A DNA stretch of 64,000 bases. Source: Aurantiochytrium sp. KH105. Its lineage: Eukaryota > Sar > Bigyra > Thraustochytrida > Thraustochytriidae. This document shows positions 32,601 through 41,610 of the stretch, one piece after another. The DNA is taken from positions 806,001 through 870,000 of the forward strand of contig BGKB01000015.1 of NCBI GenBank assembly GCA_003116975.1, written 5' to 3'. The position numbers were made by a program, and so were the translations under genes. The notes under the pieces were generated by a model, which was not told the DNA's origin, ran no database searches, and was given only the letters and a program-made list of their open reading frames with translations. The number at the start of each line of letters is the position of its first letter. Within the stretch, counting starts at the first letter, position 1.

Positions 32601-32964
32601 CTATTTTCTTGTTCCGTCCACCTTTGAGCCCATGGAAGGGGATTACATTCTTGTTCTCTATTCTTCACATCCAATCGACGCCTTTTTTGAGCCAACGCGA
32701 GGACCACCGCCGCCGGGTCTTCGTAAACCGGTGCCTCCCAAACCACCCAAGGTTGAATCTACTCCTGAGAACCTGATCAATGAGGAGGAGGAGGATAATA
32801 CCGGTGCAGTCAACACAGACGATGCAGCGCCCGCATATCCGCTCCCAGACGATGACCCTCCTCCGTTCGTCAAGGTTGCCAGAAACATTATAAAGGACAT
32901 GGCGGCACAAGACCAAGACGCTGACCACGCCCAGCAGCCTTCAAGCGAACCCACATACCTGTGA
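29629..32964 (+). CDS. CAPN7: Calpain-7-like (PalB/CAPN7) cysteine protease with MIT domains
   Basis: A 1111-residue protein starting at the ATG of MSYDDDDDDD. Two N-terminal MIT-like helical repeats (about residues 10-75 and 90-150, LYETAQAWVDRAHEAN and LLSRAVVLDKAGDDAEA) should bind ESCRT-III tails. The CysPc protease domain spans about 195-505. It keeps all three catalytic residues: C271 in VTNCSFVSSLCLAAYHERKW, H438 in PLHAYAVLRV and N459 in LLKNPWRRVRW. Two C2L-like modules follow, each opening with a GxW...GGC motif (about 750 and 887). The tail is acidic and proline-rich. The architecture matches CAPN7/PalB, not classical EF-hand calpains. The frame is open 107 codons further upstream but without an ATG, so I exclude that part. 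The gene converges on the Sfi1-like gene with 123 bp between stops. Confidence 0.94.
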   Translation: MSYDDDDDDDLEMELELLYETAQAWVDRAHEANARHANFEEAKYTESAIDAFKDTLALESDPSCKTKLIERMSDLQARADDLGKQVSKLPDADDLLSRAVVLDKAGDDAEARNLYLDAADAYKHALQRDPVDLLKSQKKKWTTLLDMAVSRAEAVTKRATTKEFEQSTAHALAAPSEDGKPTREDMRVLQDSSHINGCIFEPWDMASSDSWKFDFKEPFCDPDGNLRLSAQQREHCAGWARPRQIWPGQRPRVLAKTPSPGDVVQDYVTNCSFVSSLCLAAYHERKWGRKFISGIIFPQDSSNWPAYNPDGKYIVKLYWNGAPRQVIVDDRFPVTQDRDWVCSHSRRKNELWVSIIEKAYMKLNGGYNFAGSVSGIDLYALTGWIPEAHLMASMAAEGLDFAWNKLLSASRTGDVLTTISTSDIDEEVAIQVGLVPLHAYAVLRVIELSDGTRLVLLKNPWRRVRWNGPFSMSDRTNWTPQRIREVGLDLERTQEDNGMFYIDYDSVLNFFHVLFLNWNPELFSHRSVVHRTWPSTAIKPNEALSVADNPQFQLLIDDVGPPPSNPLDDLPAAPTHAVTSAKESLQASPSAAEAKSSIAARDMLLSDTPDNLDEVAGSASTAANDTNEDPGEVIDNTPTGLIWILLSRHVVNYAQLLSKDPGDFMTLNVYDRRDGSRVYYPENPLVRGVYSNNPHNLISLQVKPGAHAYTLVVSLYEKLRSMNYSLTVFASIHCRNPVLRPLPLTMRHAQEIQGEWKSHSAGGCPKYPTYMQNPQYSIVFEQDCAMLHLHMNANAEYPINLRLFQKPTGQRRVDCADPRIVKATSGPYRKGFCMLEMHNLQAGVPYTIVASTFTSGQLGTFYLQTEADVPFSIEDVANEAEHLDYRQVIPGNWSAQDGTDGGCPNFGTYAYNPIVRIRCEADITELHVRLRYLPETEDGTCAEWPSLNLSIFSEPVTSRQAQDASFVSNGGIYTNPPCGTIIEDCNLRRGTYFLVPSTFEPMEGDYILVLYSSHPIDAFFEPTRGPPPPGLRKPVPPKPPKVESTPENLINEEEEDNTGAVNTDDAAPAYPLPDDDPPPFVKVARNIIKDMAAQDQDADHAQQPSSEPTYL

Positions 32965-33087
32965 AAGTTCAGTCTCTCCATAGCAGAGCAGACCTGACAG
33001 TGCAGGCCTATACGACTTTTTACTGAATTACTTCTTACACTGCAATAATGGCTCGGCTCGTTCGGCAGCTTCAGATTTTTTTAGCAT

Positions 33088-36000
33088 TCATCCCAATGCG
33101 GCGAGACCCACTCTGCCGGCCTCCCCGTACGCGCGCAGACGCAAAAATACCCGCTGCAAAAGCACACGTCGATGGTGACTTGCCGCAACCGCGACCAGCT
33201 TTTCAAGTCTCGCACGGGAGCACGCCTCGCGCGCCCACAGTGAAAAGTTGCGTCCAAGTTGGAGCTTGACTACCTCACACCGCAGCGCAAGCTCGCGTGC
33301 AAGCTCGTGTGCCGCGTGCCGCTTCAAGCGCACAATGCACGCTCGCAACGCCGAGCACACTTGGATTCTTGCAAGAGACTGGCAGGCTCGCGCACGCGCA
33401 ATAGCGCGTTCCCGACAGGCCAAGAACGCTCGAAACCCTTGCCACGATAAGCGACGTGACCTCGCGCGAGCAAAGTACGCGCGATTCGCAGTGGCGCGCG
33501 CTTGCCACAGTCGAAAATAGTGGGCGAGAACATGTCTCGTCCCAAACTGCACTTTTTCTCGCGCTGCTTGCTCTCGCCAGGCACGCAGCGCCCTCCACAC
33601 GCGACGACGAAGCACCATTGACCAGTGTCGGTCCGCGCGAAGCGTTAGTTCGCGGGATCGCACGAGTTCGTGACGAAGATATTGCAGAGCATGCACGGCA
33701 TCGCGCCATTGCTCCATGGCTGCGCGTTGCGTCATTCGACGCTGAATTGCAATGCGTAACTTGTACCATGCGTGTGCCAATTGCAGTCGTGAGGCCGCCT
33801 GCTCTAATGCAAGTGACTCTCGTCGCGATCGTGTCGTCGCTGCAACCCATGCATGCATGGAGGCTCGCATCACTTTGCGGCGAACAGCAGCAGACTGCCA
33901 CGCGTCAAAGCGAGCGACGAGATCCGCATGCCGCGCGGCCATTGTGACGCGTTGCAGTCGTTTGAGAGCTTCCCGCACCATGATACGAGTCATTTTACGC
34001 ACGAGAATGGCACCTTTCCACTGTTTCAAGAGACGTTGAGCGCGAAGTCGTCGAAGCGCTGCCGCGCGCAAACGCGTCTCCTTTCTTGCCGCACATTCAC
34101 GACGGAGATGGCGCAATGCACGACGCGCACGCATCCGCAGCATATGGTCCTCTGCAAGGCGCAAGCGTTGCGCTGCCGCAACATTAGTCCGGAGATTCTC
34201 CAAGACCCACGGACCATGCCGTGCACGACCAAGACCAGTCAAGACGCGGGCTGCATCCCGTTTCATCGCGGACAGATGACTCGCGACCTCGGGCGAGAGA
34301 ACATAGAGATGAGCGAGCAAAAGCTCGCGCATCTTTCGACCTAACAATGTCGCTTGTCGCCATAAGGAAAAGAATCGAGAGCGTATGCGTTTCGCATGCT
34401 CTTGTTCGCATTGGCGGAGGAAAAGCACAAAGCCATGCCATCGCATCCATACCTGGCGCCACCGGAAACAAAGAAGAGCATGACACAACGCCTCCACCGC
34501 GTGACGCCGCTGCAGCTGGAGTCGCGCGTGAGCACGCAAGGCTCGAAATGCGCGCTGCTGCCCCACTTTTTTACGCAAGGCCTCCGCGCGCAAGTCTCTC
34601 ACGAGAGCAGGGCGCGCCTGGTACAGCCAGGCTTGCCAAAGAATGAGTAGACTCGAATGCACTTTCTTTCGCCGAAACCTTGACACGCGAGCGTGAGTGG
34701 ACCATTTTCGAATGTATTCGCGCTGTTGCACGGCCTGCAAATACAACTGTGCGCCACGAAGTACTCTATTTCGTGCGGCATGCTGACGCAGCTGGACGAG
34801 TGTGAGACGCTTTGCAATTACACGCTGGTTGACCAGATGACGCGCTACGAGAACCTGCCGATCCAGATGCCGCTTCGTTCGTGATCCTGGCACGAGACGA
34901 ATGAGCGCTCTTGAAAGCGCATTTCGACGCGCCAGAGCTTTGGCCTCTCGCAACTGCCGCGAATCGCGCGCAAAAGTCCAAAGACAAGCCATTCCTTGAC
35001 GGAGTCGACGCTGTTTCCAAGCAACATATGGGTCGGGAAGCTCTTTCCTTGAAGTGTGTGCGGCTAACATGCAAAGCGCACGGCGCCGTCGGCGATCATA
35101 AATCATTTGCTGTGCTTGTTTGACATGCTGTTCTTGCTTGCGCCACTCTCGAAGTCGACGTACGCCCAATCGATATCGTCGATGATTGTAGAAATCTAGC
35201 ATCATCTTGCGCCCAGCTTTGCGGGTCTGGGCATACGTGCGCAGCCAACACAGAGCCCTCGCAAGTTTACGCTGAGACACCGACTGCATCACACACGTTT
35301 GCCTGATTGCAATCGATCGAAGGGCCCAGAGACACGTCCAAGCTTTCCGGAGCAATGTGGACTGATAGTGATGTGCCGCGAGCTCAACTCGCTGACGGCA
35401 CATGCGAGAAGAGATCGTAGCTCTCCGCAAATGTAGGAGCGCCAGCCGACAAAAGCGCGTGTGCCGTTGCAGCATGACTCTTTCGATGATGCTTGCAAGC
35501 GACGCTCTTTGCGAGGAGTCGTGCGCGTTTTGCGCAAGTGCACACAATCCCGCACGCTGTCGTCTGTTTGCCCACAGCGTATGTGCTTTGGAGTCTTGAA
35601 CATGGTCGCGCCAGCGACGTAGCAGCACTTGCAGGCTCTGGTTTCGGGCATGGTGCGTGAAATGGTGCCACTCCTCTAAAGCAGTTATAAGGCATTGCTT
35701 GCGGAGTAAGGCCGCGAGGCGAGCACGAGCTCGCCAGGTCGCAAACACCTCTTTGCAAAGTCGATGTGTGCGTCGCAACGCGCAGGTCGCACTCTGGCGT
35801 TGTGCAACCAAAGATAGCCTCCACCGTCGTAAGACTTCTGCCTTGGCTCGACACACCGTATCGGCGTGAATGCGCTCACCAGCAGCCCGTGTACGACGCT
35901 GCGTCGTTGCTACCAGCCGTAGCTGCTGAAAAGATTGTTGAAGCTTGAAGCGATAAAATTGATGCGAACGTGCGCGCAAAAGCTGCGCAACCCGAACTTG

Positions 36001-37188
36001 TTCACACCACGCATTCCAGGCCTTGCGCAGAGCGCGCTCTGTAAAAGCAATTCGTGCAATCTTTTGCAAGAGATGTGCTCTCTTCCATTGCGCAAGTGCA
36101 CTCCTGCCAATCAGGACGAGACGTATCTGACGACCCACGATGTCATCACGTGCGCGTTGGGCCTCACCTGCGGCGTTCCAGCAGATAAATGCACGTCGAA
36201 GACAAGAATGGCGCGCCAGAGTTGCAGCTGCTCGTGCGCGCCGTTTTCGTTCGACAATAAGTACAGCCCAGTGCTCAAAGGAATCGCGGAGTCTTACATT
36301 TCGCACGGACCTTTCCCGAAGTTCCGCTGCGCCTCGGGCTCCAGTGCGCCAGCGGTAGAAATAGGTGCTTAAAAACCAGCGCGATGCGACGAGATCACAT
36401 GCGCGCTCACGTCTTCGCTGGACGGTATAAGTGGCCCATGCGTGAAAGAGCCTACGTCGTTGCAAATGAGAAATCGCTGCAAGCGTGCGACGTTGCCATG
36501 CGCGATGCCGCGCTGCAAAGGCAAGTCTTCGTAACACGGACCGTTTTCGTTGGAGCGTCCGAAAGAGTTCTGTTCCCTCGAGCAAACGCTGGTATCGTGC
36601 GTGCTCCCAGAGTGCGTCGAGTGCTCGACAGCAATAAAGTTTGCGAAGCTGGCACGCGGCCTGCTCGCTAGTGGAGCGCCGGCGTCGCTGCGTCGCGATC
36701 ATCACACGGTTTGACCAAAGCTTCCGGAGAGCCTTGCGTTTGCATACGAGGAGGCGATAGGAGGTGCATGCCTCGAGCACGGTCTTTCTTCGTCTTCGTT
36801 CGTGCATGACTGCAACCCAGGTATGAAAGCATCGATGCACTCGCCAAGCATCCACGAGAGCCCGACAGTGCATGACGATGGGACGATTGATGGCTGGCAT
36901 TGTGAATGCAAAAAAACCGCCCGATCGATCGATCCAGGAAAGTAGCGAGATAATTTGTAATGGGTCGCGGAGCACGGGATGCAGCATTTGCTTTGTTTCG
37001 CGCCAACTGCGCAAAAGGTCCCTCTTGCTGGCACCCAGGGCATTTTGCGAGCCTATCCTACCGGCTTGGAGGCCCCCTCTGTCATTGTTTTCGTCGTCGT
37101 TGTCGTGTTCGATAGCGGGCCCTACCTCGAGCGGGAAGGCGTCGAAGCGAGGTGTGTTGACCTTGACGCCGTGCAGACGGCGGTGCAT
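33088..37188 (-). CDS. Sfi1-like centrin-binding repeat protein
   Basis: A 1366-residue protein starting at ATG and extremely rich in Arg, Ala, Leu and Trp. From about residue 100 to 1330 it consists of dozens of roughly 23-35-residue helical repeats with the Sfi1 pattern (AL..W...). Examples are LRDSFEHWAVLIVERKRR and ALRKAWNAWCEQVRVAQL. In Sfi1 proteins each repeat binds one centrin and the long helix forms filaments in spindle pole bodies, centrosomes and basal bodies; a role in the zoospore basal body/centrosome is inferred. There is no other domain. An ATG-initiated open stretch in the same frame lies just upstream (37243-37437) and may be a first exon (see findings). It converges on the calpain gene. 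Confidence 0.88.
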   Translation of the reverse strand: MHRRLHGVKVNTPRFDAFPLEVGPAIEHDNDDENNDRGGLQAGRIGSQNALGASKRDLLRSWRETKQMLHPVLRDPLQIISLLSWIDRSGGFFAFTMPAINRPIVMHCRALVDAWRVHRCFHTWVAVMHERRRRKTVLEACTSYRLLVCKRKALRKLWSNRVMIATQRRRRSTSEQAACQLRKLYCCRALDALWEHARYQRLLEGTELFRTLQRKRSVLRRLAFAARHRAWQRRTLAAISHLQRRRLFHAWATYTVQRRRERACDLVASRWFLSTYFYRWRTGARGAAELRERSVRNVRLRDSFEHWAVLIVERKRRARAAATLARHSCLRRAFICWNAAGEAQRARDDIVGRQIRLVLIGRSALAQWKRAHLLQKIARIAFTERALRKAWNAWCEQVRVAQLLRARSHQFYRFKLQQSFQQLRLVATTQRRTRAAGERIHADTVCRAKAEVLRRWRLSLVAQRQSATCALRRTHRLCKEVFATWRARARLAALLRKQCLITALEEWHHFTHHARNQSLQVLLRRWRDHVQDSKAHTLWANRRQRAGLCALAQNAHDSSQRASLASIIERVMLQRHTRFCRLALLHLRRATISSRMCRQRVELAAHHYQSTLLRKAWTCLWALRSIAIRQTCVMQSVSQRKLARALCWLRTYAQTRKAGRKMMLDFYNHRRYRLGVRRLREWRKQEQHVKQAQQMIYDRRRRRALCMLAAHTSRKELPDPYVAWKQRRLRQGMACLWTFARDSRQLREAKALARRNALSRALIRLVPGSRTKRHLDRQVLVARHLVNQRVIAKRLTLVQLRQHAARNRVLRGAQLYLQAVQQREYIRKWSTHARVSRFRRKKVHSSLLILWQAWLYQARPALVRDLRAEALRKKVGQQRAFRALRAHARLQLQRRHAVEALCHALLCFRWRQVWMRWHGFVLFLRQCEQEHAKRIRSRFFSLWRQATLLGRKMRELLLAHLYVLSPEVASHLSAMKRDAARVLTGLGRARHGPWVLENLRTNVAAAQRLRLAEDHMLRMRARRALRHLRRECAARKETRLRAAALRRLRAQRLLKQWKGAILVRKMTRIMVREALKRLQRVTMAARHADLVARFDAWQSAAVRRKVMRASMHAWVAATTRSRRESLALEQAASRLQLAHAWYKLRIAIQRRMTQRAAMEQWRDAVHALQYLRHELVRSRELTLRADRHWSMVLRRRVWRALRAWREQAAREKVQFGTRHVLAHYFRLWQARATANRAYFARARSRRLSWQGFRAFLACRERAIARARACQSLARIQVCSALRACIVRLKRHAAHELARELALRCEVVKLQLGRNFSLWAREACSRARLEKLVAVAASHHRRVLLQRVFLRLRAYGEAGRVGLAALG

Positions 37189-37437
37189 GGCGATGTGGCT
37201 CTTGCTGCAGCGTTGTCAAGGTCGCTGGAATTCGAGGTCGGCCTAGGTCTGGCGCGCCCCGCGTCGACCCGGGGCCATCGACTTCGACCGCTCTCCTCGG
37301 CGCGGGTCGGCCCAAGCCCCCGACCAAGGTTTAGGCACATAACTTTTGCCAGGCGGTTTTTTCTCCTCGTGCTTTTCTTCCTCGATCCGTTGAATGACCA
37401 CTGCTTGATGATCAACGATCGAGAGGTCCACAGACAT

Positions 37438-38229
37438 GTTGCTGGGCTCGGCCGTCTGGCTGGCGGACTCTTCACCAGCTCGAGAGTCACTTTGTTATCT
37501 GCAAAATGCTCGCCCCGAGTCAGGCTGTCGCGAGAAAGGGTCCTCGAGGCCCCTCGCGCAGCGCCTTGCTCGAGCGGTCCGTCCTTCGATCTCCTTGATC
37601 TCCCATCCTCACCCCGACGCTGAGCGAGCGAGCGAGCGAGCGAGCGCGCGCGAGACCACGCGAGACGCCGCGGATCCGAGCACGTGGGCGGTGCTGCTCC
37701 CGGAGAGCTCGCTTTTACGCAGCGACGCCGATAGCGACGCCGACAGCGACGCCGACAGCGACGCCTCGCCGGCGGTCCCTGGTGACCACCGAGTCCATCG
37801 AGTCCCAGTCCCAGCTAGGCTCGCAAGGCGAGCGAGGCGCGACGCCCGCGCTCGCAGTGCAGCTAAAGCCGCTGCAGCTGCTGCTGCTGCTGCTGCTGAG
37901 CTGCGAGCGTTCGCGGGAAAAGAGGACCCCGAGCTCGTCGCGCCTGGGCGAGGCGGTGCAGAAGGGAATGATGCTCAGAGGGACCGCGGCTGGCGCAAAG
38001 TATGCCGCGTGAGGCTCTCCGGGTGCTTGCACCAGCCAGCATGCGCTTGGCCTCGGCGTCGGGCTGTGTATCCTGCGCTCGTCATTGCGGCAGGCGAAGG
38101 CGGCAAAGCCGCAACGCAGAGACGAAGTCGCCTCGGTCGTGAGTGTCACTTTCATTCGTTCGTGCGTTCATTCATTCGATCATTCATTCGTTCGTTCATC
38201 TCGGTGCCGGTGAGGGAAGAGACGCAAGG
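37438..38229. other. Divergent promoter region (Sfi1-like / multi-pass membrane protein)
   Basis: GC-rich spacer with GAGC repeats (37621-37646), a GACGCC/GACAGC repeat (37725-37768) and ATTC/TTCG repeats (38152-38200) close to the next gene's ATG. No independent gene is supported. Confidence 0.6.
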
Positions 38230-38847
38230 ATGACCGCGGAGCCCATGAAGACAGCGAAGACCGCGGCCAAGAAGCCGGAGACCAAGGCTGTCGGGGAGAT
38301 GCCAGTGGACAAATCGCCACGCAAGCAGGAACTCCGCGAGGCGAAGCAGCAGGGCCGACACGAAGTCCGTCTCGGCGCAGCCTGTGTAGCAGCGGCGGTG
38401 GGACTCTGGAGAGCGCACAGTCTTGGCAAGGCGCGTCTGGGCGACACTGTCAAGGGTGAGCGTTTCCTGTTTTACTGCTTTAACGTGTTTGAGGCCGCCG
38501 TCAACGCAAGCGGCGCCTTCTTCCTCTTGGCGGCGCCAAGCTACTCGGCGCAGCTGCTGTGCCCAACGAGCAAAGACCAAGCTGCGCTCGAGCACCCGGC
38601 AACGCGATTCTGCTTGCGGCTCTTTGGCGCGACTGAGGCTCTCGTGGCGAGTGTGTTTGCCTTTGGTCTCAAGCCAGATAATGCAAAGACACTGCTCAGG
38701 TCTGTGCTCGGAGCAGACCTTCTTCGGCTCGGTCTGCTTCTCAGCTACCTTGCGGACAAGCCTACTAACATCATTGGCCCTGCGGTCATTACGCACATGC
38801 TCACGATGATCTCCGTCATCCTTGCCAAGCTGCTCTATCTCTTTTAA
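38230..38847 (+). CDS. Multi-pass membrane protein of unknown function
   Basis: A 205-residue protein. The first ATG in frame is at 38230 (MTAEPMKTAKTAAKK), and the open frame upstream lacks an ATG. A basic Lys-rich N-terminus of about 45 residues could be a cytosolic tail. Four or five hydrophobic segments follow (around AACVAAAVGLW, FNVFEAAVNASGAFFLLAA, LFGATEALVASVFAFGL, LGADLLRLGLLLSYLA and ITHMLTMISVILAKLLYLF). The protein ends shortly after the last helix. I do not recognise the family and give no function. The composition, clean termination and promoter-like spacer support it as a real gene. Confidence 0.75.
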   Translation: MTAEPMKTAKTAAKKPETKAVGEMPVDKSPRKQELREAKQQGRHEVRLGAACVAAAVGLWRAHSLGKARLGDTVKGERFLFYCFNVFEAAVNASGAFFLLAAPSYSAQLLCPTSKDQAALEHPATRFCLRLFGATEALVASVFAFGLKPDNAKTLLRSVLGADLLRLGLLLSYLADKPTNIIGPAVITHMLTMISVILAKLLYLF

Positions 38848-39628
38848 AATTCCAATTTGGGAATGAAACGATGAACCAACCCCTCTCCCTGCTCGATGAC
38901 AGCGCGCACTCGAGTTGCTCTGCCCACGGCAACGAGTGCGTCTGAAAATAGTTGAATTCGGACGCCCTGTATGTAATGTAATTCATTTTGGCGCTGCCCA
39001 GACAACCGACCAACGATCCTCCTCAATCTGGCCATAAAATGAAGAAGAAAGATACGTTGCTACGTTTGGAAATGCTACGTGTGGAAAAGAAATGGAGGAG
39101 AGCGTTGCTTGCAATGTTCTGCTGTCGCAAAGTGCAAAGTTGTCCCTGCACAGAAAACCAGGACGCGTGTAACATTTCTCTTTTTACTCCTCGCGCTTGA
39201 TCAACATTGTCTTCGCGAGGCCACCATTCCTGGAAAACAGCCAAAGTTCAATCAAGCTTTCGTGTAGCCATTCAAAAGCATATTGCAGCGTCCCGAGCTT
39301 TCGAGCACTGGGTCTTGCTTGACAAGTGAGTGAGTCTCGACATGATCAAATATGGGACGAATGGGAACATCCAGAACCTCTGTAACGTTTAGGTCGGAGG
39401 AAGACGACGACTCCCGGCGCAACGATGCGCAAAAAGTCCTGCAAACCTGGTTTTGCATGCCACGAGCTTCGTCCGCAGACTCGCCGCTCGCTTTGGGAGG
39501 CTGAAGACCGGCTGCGCGCAGAGGCCCTCCGGCCTGCTTGCCCTGGGGGCGACGACGCGAAGCAGTTGTGAAGAGCGCAACAAGGAAGGTAGACAGACAC
39601 ACGCGTGTGAAAACGCGGCGCAGGGACC
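38848..39628. other. Intergenic upstream of the DCC-family gene
   Basis: Less GC-rich than the other spacers. It contains the 3' flank of the membrane protein gene and the promoter of the next gene, both on the plus strand. I see no gene, RNA or repeat that I can support. Confidence 0.6.
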
Positions 39629-40342
39629 ATGAACTTTCTCGTGGGTCTGTTGGCGGTGGTGGTGCCGGGGTTCTTGGGTCTGTACGTGGCCAAGAACGGG
39701 CACTCGAGGCTGATCACAGATGTCTTTGTAGTCTTTATCATTGGGTTCCTGGGAACGGTCTTTGTCATTTTTGAGGGCATTAATTTGATGATTTGGCCCT
39801 TTCGCCTGTTGCGAAGACTTTTGGGATTCGCACCACGACGCATGGACGCAGCCGAAGCGTCAGACCTAGCGACGGGTCGCAAGACGACGGAAAAGCGTCG
39901 CATTGTCTTGTTCGATGGTGTGTGCGTGTTGTGCAACCGCTTCGGGAGGTTCGTAGTCAGCCACCTGCCTGACCCCAACGAAGTGTCCTTTGTCCCATTC
40001 CAGGACCCTATGGCCAATCCGCATGTGAACCTGAAGCGTCTTGAGGCGGAGTTTGGCTTCAAGGAGGAGGAGCTGCAAGACCGTATTGCGGTCATCGAGG
40101 GTGACCGCATTCTCTGGGGACCCGACGCAGTAATTGCTATTATGCAATGGTGCTATGCCCCATTTCCCCTTGCCAAGCTCGGTCTGATCGTGCCTTGGCC
40201 TATTCGCGACGCTGCGTATCTGACCGTGGCCAAGAACCGCTACCGTTGGTTTGGCACGCAGCCTCTTGACACAAATTTTGCAAAATACCTGTGTCCGTAC
40301 CTGTACGTCAAGAAAGCGTTTGGCGATGGCAAGCGGGACTGA
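39629..40342 (+). CDS. DCC-family (DUF393) thiol oxidoreductase-like membrane protein
   Basis: A 237-residue protein starting at ATG. Two hydrophobic segments at about residues 3-24 and 31-57 anchor it in a membrane. From about residue 90 onward it is a DCC-family domain, named for its Asp-Cys-Cys motif, here D96-GV-C99-VL-C102 inside VLFDGVCVLCN. Later blocks typical of the family follow: VSFVPFQDP, DRILWGPDAVIAIM and a tail with WPIRDAAYLTVAKNRYRWFG. DCC proteins have a thioredoxin-like fold and are predicted thiol-disulfide oxidoreductases, though few have been assayed. The fused N-terminal membrane pair suggests an ER or organelle membrane location. All motif residues are present. Confidence 0.87.
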   Translation: MNFLVGLLAVVVPGFLGLYVAKNGHSRLITDVFVVFIIGFLGTVFVIFEGINLMIWPFRLLRRLLGFAPRRMDAAEASDLATGRKTTEKRRIVLFDGVCVLCNRFGRFVVSHLPDPNEVSFVPFQDPMANPHVNLKRLEAEFGFKEEELQDRIAVIEGDRILWGPDAVIAIMQWCYAPFPLAKLGLIVPWPIRDAAYLTVAKNRYRWFGTQPLDTNFAKYLCPYLYVKKAFGDGKRD

Positions 40343-40686
40343 TCATCACGAGTCCAACCAAGAAAGGAATCAAAAATAAGAAAGTGCAGGCTCAGCGGTG
40401 ATCGGACGGGACGCAATAGGCGAGAATCACGTTAGCCATGCAAAGGGCGACTTTTCCTTTTTTCCTTTGTTTTTTTATATTGTCTCGGAAACTCGTGGCG
40501 CGATAAGCCAACATCTGTCCGTTCGTCCGTTCTTCCGTCCGTCTGTCAAGAAGCGGGAGAACACAGTCGCATACGTAAACGTTTAATCTCCGGTCTTTCA
40601 TACTTTTCTTCTTTTTCTTTTCTTTTTCCTTGTGAAGAACATACACGCACGCAGGCACGCACGCCAGGCTTCCTTCCCCCATCAGA
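40343..40686. other. Convergent 3' spacer (DCC / cycloisomerase)
   Basis: AT-richer spacer with T-rich and TTTTCTTC-like runs (40450-40475, 40600-40635), consistent with two 3' UTRs and polyadenylation regions. No gene was seen. Confidence 0.6.
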
Positions 40687-41610
40687 TCAGACTCTATCTT
40701 GCCAGTCCGTGACGACAAATTGCGTGACCAAATCAAGCAGAGTAAAGGCCACCATTGCGGCGGCAAAGGCGCTCTCAACGGTACGACGAAGAGACCAATG
40801 CTTGGACGAGTCTGTCGACTCGTCGAGGCCATAGACCATGGGAAAGCTAGGAACAAAGTAGCAAGAGTAGCACAAGGCGCCCCAGGTCAATGCCCAGTCC
40901 ATGTCCTTGTAAGCAAAGAGGTCGTCGATCGCCTCCATAGTGGTTGCCTTAATCTCGCCCCAGGCAAACAAGAGAGAGGACGCAAAAACTGCAAAGGCCT
41001 GCGCAATCGTAGAGTCCCGGACCACAGGCGCCGTGCGAAACATCCGAATAAAGACGACAGAGCATGCGTGGTAGGTGATGAAAAAGTACCACCCATGCAT
41101 GTACATCATGACGGGCACAACCTGAACGCCCTTACCGACGTGAATGCTGTCAAAGTTCCAGCTGAGGTGCTTGAAGGCGTACTTCATGCCGAGCACGTCA
41201 AAAAAGTACTCGGTGAAAAAGTACGAGGCCTCAAAGGTGAAAATGGCGATCCACACGGAGAACTTGAACCAATACGTCTGGTACCAGGGCTTGTTCGTCG
41301 GGCAGTAAAGCAGAGGAACGAGGATGTTGGGCGCTGCAATGACCAAAGTCGCCAGAATGTTACCCAAATCGCCGACGAGCAAGTGCACACCAGAAAAGCA
41401 CCACGCACCAAAGAGTGCGGCCCACACCGGTGAGTACGCAAGATAGAACTTTTCCGTCCACGCTTTTTCAGGGTTCTCCGAGAACAGCCTCCATTCTGCG
41501 TCCTTCGACCCGAGCTTGCTCGCGTCTACGCTGCCACTGCTACTGCTGCTCGCTGCGTTGCCATCAGCCTTGGCTGCGCTCGCAGCGCCTTTGCGTTGTC
41601 GCACCGTCAT
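40687..41610 (-). CDS. CPI1: Cycloeucalenol cycloisomerase (sterol biosynthesis)
   Basis: A 307-residue multi-pass membrane protein starting at ATG. It should open the 9beta,19-cyclopropane ring of cycloeucalenol to give obtusifoliol in sterol synthesis in the ER (EC 5.5.1.9). After a Ser/Ala-rich N-terminus the sequence follows plant CPI1 block by block. Matching blocks include NPEKAWTEKFYLAYSPVW, YWFKFSVWIAIFTFEASYFFTEYFF, MKYAFKHLSWNFDSIHVG, FFITYHACSVVFIRMF, CYFVPSFPMVYGLDES and ESAFAAAMVAFTLLDLVTQF. Length is close to the plant enzyme (about 280). Presence implies a cycloartenol route, known in stramenopiles and plants but not animals or fungi. It is divergent from the large kinase gene across a repeat-structured promoter. 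Identification is from remembered family motifs. Confidence 0.88.
   Translation of the reverse strand: MTVRQRKGAASAAKADGNAASSSSSGSVDASKLGSKDAEWRLFSENPEKAWTEKFYLAYSPVWAALFGAWCFSGVHLLVGDLGNILATLVIAAPNILVPLLYCPTNKPWYQTYWFKFSVWIAIFTFEASYFFTEYFFDVLGMKYAFKHLSWNFDSIHVGKGVQVVPVMMYMHGWYFFITYHACSVVFIRMFRTAPVVRDSTIAQAFAVFASSLLFAWGEIKATTMEAIDDLFAYKDMDWALTWGALCYSCYFVPSFPMVYGLDESTDSSKHWSLRRTVESAFAAAMVAFTLLDLVTQFVVTDWQDRV

Noticed and set aside
37715-38155. 146-codon minus-strand frame in the Sfi1-like/membrane-protein spacer
   Set aside because: Driven by Ser and Val/Gly repeats from the GACGCC and GCT arrays; no domain and no conserved start.
39346-40110. 254-codon minus-strand frame
   Set aside because: Largely antisense to the DCC-family gene, and its translation is low-complexity Arg/Ser.
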